DNA of 23,098 nt, taken from positions 1 to 23,098 of IMG/VR virus record IMGVR_UViG_3300027588_000012; one strand, written 5' to 3'. This DNA comes from a virus. The position numbers were made by a program, and so were the translations under genes. The notes beneath the pieces were generated by a model. The model worked only from the letters and a program-made list of their open reading frames with translations, was not told where the DNA came from and did no database searches. Of the stretch, positions 21,444 through 23,098 are shown piece by piece; the first letter of the stretch is position 1, and each line of letters opens with the position of its first letter.

Positions 21444-21646
21444 GTCATCTCATCTAAGATTGGTTTATCTAAACACTCTAGCATACGCTCCAGTGTAACT
21501 CTTAATGCTTGTACATTCTCACCACACACAGTAACACCTTCTCCTGTGTGTCCTATTGGATTACCATCGTGATAGAATACCTCACAAATCTCAAGCCAAT
21601 CATCATCGTCTTTCTTGAATCTCACTACTCTGTTATTCCAGTACAT
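21440..21646 (-). CDS. Hypothetical 68-residue conserved phage protein
   Basis: The product begins MYWNNRVVRFKKDDDDWLEI, then CEVFYHDGNPIGHTGEGVTV, and ends with a helix ALRVTLERMLECLDKPILDE. The pattern WNNRV...E(V/I)(F/Y)Y...G.P.G.T...L...LE.ML..L.KP.L is shared by many small phage and bacterial proteins of unknown function. It starts 22 bases within the previous gene. Confidence 0.7.
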   Translation of the reverse strand: MYWNNRVVRFKKDDDDWLEICEVFYHDGNPIGHTGEGVTVCGENVQALRVTLERMLECLDKPILDEMT

Positions 21647-21918
21647 TTCTTAATCCTCTTACAGTTATCTTGATTCTCTTTACATTCATACTCACCACAG
21701 AATCCATTACATTCTTTCTGCTTCGTGTGTCTTTCCCAATAGTCCCAGACCTGTTCTAGTGGTGTTCTAACTGACTGATTCTCTTCTAGCCACTGCCTAC
21801 ACCATTTGATATGGTCATCTCGTTGCAGTCTAACCTTGTCGTGTGATAGCTCGATGTATTCATTAGCAATCATCTCAATCAAGTGTCGTGCAGTGATGCC
21901 TTTAATAAAGTCTGTCAT
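21625..21918 (-). CDS. Hypothetical protein with Cys-rich tail
   Basis: This 97-residue protein begins MTDFIKGITARHLIEMIANE and is helical to about residue 68. Its C-terminal end then has five closely spaced cysteines (ECNGFCGEYECKENQDNCKR, then KKC), which could form a zinc site or disulfide-rich knot. It starts in an ATGA overlap. No family is recognised. Five rather than four Cys makes a simple single-zinc site less certain. Confidence 0.65.
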   Translation of the reverse strand: MTDFIKGITARHLIEMIANEYIELSHDKVRLQRDDHIKWCRQWLEENQSVRTPLEQVWDYWERHTKQKECNGFCGEYECKENQDNCKRIKKCTGITE

Positions 21919-22142
21919 CTATCTCTTGCTTTCTTTTCAAGTTCATTAACTCTCATCATAGCCTGAGTAGCTAAGTTATGCATCTCTCTGTACTTACCTC
22001 TCCACATCTCAACAGCATCAGCAGACTCTTCAAGCAAATCAGCAAGCCTATCAGGTTCGTTATTCTGTACTGACTTACGAGTATGTATCTGTCTGCGTAT
22101 CTCAGCACGCTTGCGTAATCGTTCAACTAAATCATTACTCAT
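21915..22142 (-). CDS. Hypothetical helical protein, first gene of the main leftward unit
   Basis: This 75-residue protein begins MSNDLVERLRKRAEIRRQIH and is one long charged helix with a likely coiled coil at the end (MMRVNELEKKARDR). The family is not recognised for certain; the LVERLRKRA...LLEESADAVE pattern is common in small phage proteins with no known role. A ribosome binding site (AGGA, nine bases from the ATG) precedes ATG 22142, with the palindrome ACTATATAGT between them. Confidence 0.7.
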   Translation of the reverse strand: MSNDLVERLRKRAEIRRQIHTRKSVQNNEPDRLADLLEESADAVEMWRGKYREMHNLATQAMMRVNELEKKARDR

Positions 22143-22152
22143 ACTATATAGT
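22143..22152. repeat. 10-bp palindrome between ribosome binding site and start codon
   Basis: ACTATATAGT is a perfect palindrome directly before the ATG of the gene at 22142. It could be an operator-like site or an RNA element, but a 10-bp A/T-rich palindrome may be chance. Confidence 0.3.
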
Positions 22153-22192
22153 CCTATTTAGATATGTTAGCATTTATTACTACTCTTACAAT

Positions 22193-22214
22193 CTATACGC
22201 AAATCTCTGTATAG
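22193..22214 (-). other. Short hairpin at the expected 5' end of the early transcript
   Basis: CTATAC (22193-22198) and GTATAG (22209-22214) form a 6-bp inverted repeat with a 10-base loop. Transcription from the promoter at 22219-22247 should begin near 22212, so the stem sits at the very 5' end of the message, where it could protect the RNA. Confidence 0.35.
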
Positions 22215-22218
22215 TATA

Positions 22219-22247
22219 ATTATAATGGTAGACAAAAAAGCTGTCAA
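22219..22247 (-). promoter_or_regulatory. Consensus sigma70 promoter for the replication genes
   Basis: On the minus strand TTGACA (22247-22242) and TATAAT (22224-22219) are 17 bases apart, a full match. The TGA stop of the upstream zinc-finger gene is built into the -35. Transcription should start near 22212, about 70 bases ahead of the gene at 22142, and could continue through the helicase and polymerase. Confidence 0.85.
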
Positions 22248-22483
22248 TAATTTTCTTCATCGTTATCATAATGTGAAATGTCATCATGGTAATCATCGCT
22301 AGCATCATCCCACTCATCATCAAAATCATCCTCATGTGCTAGGTCTGCTCTTTCCATTGATGGCATGTCTGTCTTAATCGTACCATAACACTTATTGCAC
22401 ATATCAAGATATTCATCTGTTGTTGTTGACTTCCTGGTAGCTTCAAAGTCTGTTAACGCTTTATTACAGCAATAGCATCTCAT
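22244..22483 (-). CDS. Small zinc-finger protein with a long acidic tail
   Basis: ATG 22483 has AAGGA seven bases upstream. The 79-residue product starts MRCYCCNKAL with Cys3, Cys5 and Cys6, and a second pair at 29/32 (CNKC), a probable zinc ribbon. From about residue 49 on it is dominated by Asp and Glu (EDDFDDEWDDASDDYHDD), ending DNDEENY. Small phage zinc-ribbon proteins of this kind are common, but their role is unknown; the acidic tail could mimic DNA and bind a host DNA-binding protein. That last point is speculation. Confidence 0.75.
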   Translation of the reverse strand: MRCYCCNKALTDFEATRKSTTTDEYLDMCNKCYGTIKTDMPSMERADLAHEDDFDDEWDDASDDYHDDISHYDNDEENY

Positions 22484-22499
22484 AATTTTTCCTTATAAA

Positions 22500-22757
22500 T
22501 CAATTGTTTACGTATGTCTTAAGACTGCTAGCCTTTTTGACAACTTCTGTTGACACTGCCCAACCATACATTTCAGGGTCTGTCAAGTCATTTAAGAATT
22601 CTTTGAAAATGGTTTTTAAGCAATCCAAATCATCCTTGTACTGGTCTCGTTCCAAGCAAACATCTTGTACTTTGTCTTTAAGGTAACGAACATCGTCTAA
22701 CCATTCACCTGATAGGTTTTGTTCAATCTTTTGTTCAATCAATTCATCCCAAATCAT
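22500..22757 (-). CDS. Hypothetical helical protein
   Basis: The start is set at ATG 22757, which overlaps the previous stop as ATGA and has GGGAGA at a proper distance; a longer frame to 22790 uses GTG inside the previous gene. The 85-residue product begins MIWDELIEQKIEQNLSGEWL and is an acidic coiled-coil-like helix (LKDKVQDVCLERDQYKDDLD), followed by DPEMYGWAVSTEVVKKASS. The function is unknown. Confidence 0.65.
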   Translation of the reverse strand: MIWDELIEQKIEQNLSGEWLDDVRYLKDKVQDVCLERDQYKDDLDCLKTIFKEFLNDLTDPEMYGWAVSTEVVKKASSLKTYVNN

Positions 22758-22939
22758 AGTCTGCATTCTCCCACTGTTTGATAAGCCCACTCATATGTAC
22801 CTTTAACTTTCTCACGACTGCACTTGACAATCTCAATTTTAATGTTCTTGTCAAGGTCTTTCAAGTACTGTGCTTCGTTCCTGCTTTTGACAATACGTAA
22901 CACAAACCCATCACTGTCTATCACTCTATAAAGGTTCAT
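22754..22939 (-). CDS. Hypothetical 61-residue protein
   Basis: The product begins MNLYRVIDSDGFVLRIVKSR and has NEAQYLKDLDKNIKIEIVKC and ends YQTVGECRL. The alternating hydrophobic pattern suggests a small alpha-beta fold. ATG 22939 overlaps the previous stop. No family is recognised. Confidence 0.65.
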   Translation of the reverse strand: MNLYRVIDSDGFVLRIVKSRNEAQYLKDLDKNIKIEIVKCSREKVKGTYEWAYQTVGECRL

Positions 22940-23097
22940 ACTTTACCATCCTGTTCTATACGTTCTAACATGTTTTCAATGTAACCAACAATAGCTTCTA
23001 ATCTCATCTTAGAATCATCACCTGCTATGTCATTATACAATATATACTCAGCGTTTTTTAGGTCTGCTTTTAACCTGTACACAATATCTTTCTTGTT
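22936..23097 (-). CDS. C-terminal part of a hypothetical helical protein, cut by the window edge
   Basis: An open frame enters from the right edge and ends at TGA 22938-22936, giving 53 residues (NKKDIVYRLKADLKNAEYIL ... NMLERIEQDGKV). Its start is outside the window. It is a charged helical segment, probably a coiled coil. Its stop overlaps the start of the next gene, in keeping with the compact early operon. Confidence 0.6.
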   Translation of the reverse strand, partial: NKKDIVYRLKADLKNAEYILYNDIAGDDSKMRLEAIVGYIENMLERIEQDGKV

Positions 23098-23098
23098 C

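Noticed and set aside
1-23098. tRNA genes, CRISPR arrays, insertion sequences, integrase or attachment sites
   Set aside because: Read through on both strands; no cloverleaf, spaced direct repeats, transposase or recombinase motifs were found.

Overview
The window is part of the genome of a tailed double-stranded DNA phage. A short-tailed (podovirus-like) virion is the best reading: a head-tail adaptor, a nozzle/tubular protein, a short fibre and a run of Ala/Gln-rich internal (ejection-type) virion proteins follow each other, as in T7-like phages. The replication genes are also of T7 type: an A-family DNA polymerase, a fused primase-helicase and a 5'-3' exonuclease. There is no tRNA, rRNA, insertion sequence, CRISPR array or integrase. 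The base composition is AT-leaning. Five sites match or nearly match the bacterial sigma70 consensus, so a sigma70-type host RNA polymerase probably transcribes these genes; no phage RNA polymerase lies in the window. A Gram-negative host is likely but not proven. Terminase, portal and capsid genes are absent and presumably lie to the left.

Plus strand, 1-11049 (late genes). After the tail end of an unidentified gene come four tiny Lys/Gly-rich genes in overlapping order (147-812), a 3-TM-type holin (813-1205) and a DUF5675 protein with a His/Gly-Cys motif (1202-1627), which together look like a lysis cassette. A consensus sigma70 promoter (1659-1687) then starts the structural genes: adaptor (1736), nozzle (2386), short fibre with three HxH motifs (3978), small GNAT-like protein (4670), and the internal virion proteins (4972, 6070, then 7032/8432/9064).

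Minus strand, 23098-11046 (early and middle genes, read right to left). Small host-takeover-type proteins come first, with a consensus promoter at 22219-22247. Primase-helicase, a small membrane protein, DNA polymerase, a second consensus promoter, a putative ssDNA-binding protein, the 5'-3' exonuclease, a PD-(D/E)XK nuclease, a metallophosphoesterase, an HNH nuclease and a DUF3310 protein follow. A third consensus promoter lies just before a B12-dependent (class II) ribonucleotide reductase. The two strands converge tail to tail with a 4-bp coding overlap at 11046-11049. Coding is dense everywhere; the longest gaps are about 100 bp (1628-1735 and 22143-22243), and both contain promoters.

The most unusual thing is the last late locus. 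What looks like one large gp16-type ejection protein (about 1,337 residues in total) is encoded as three pieces joined by TAATG stop/start overlaps. The three pieces contain only four cysteines, and every one sits at a break: next-to-last residue of piece A, residue 4 of piece B, last residue of piece B, and residue 7 of piece C. Both breaks share local sequence features. This suggests a split virion protein whose pieces are re-joined by disulfides (or whose breaks share a common origin), with an internal near-consensus promoter in front of pieces B and C.
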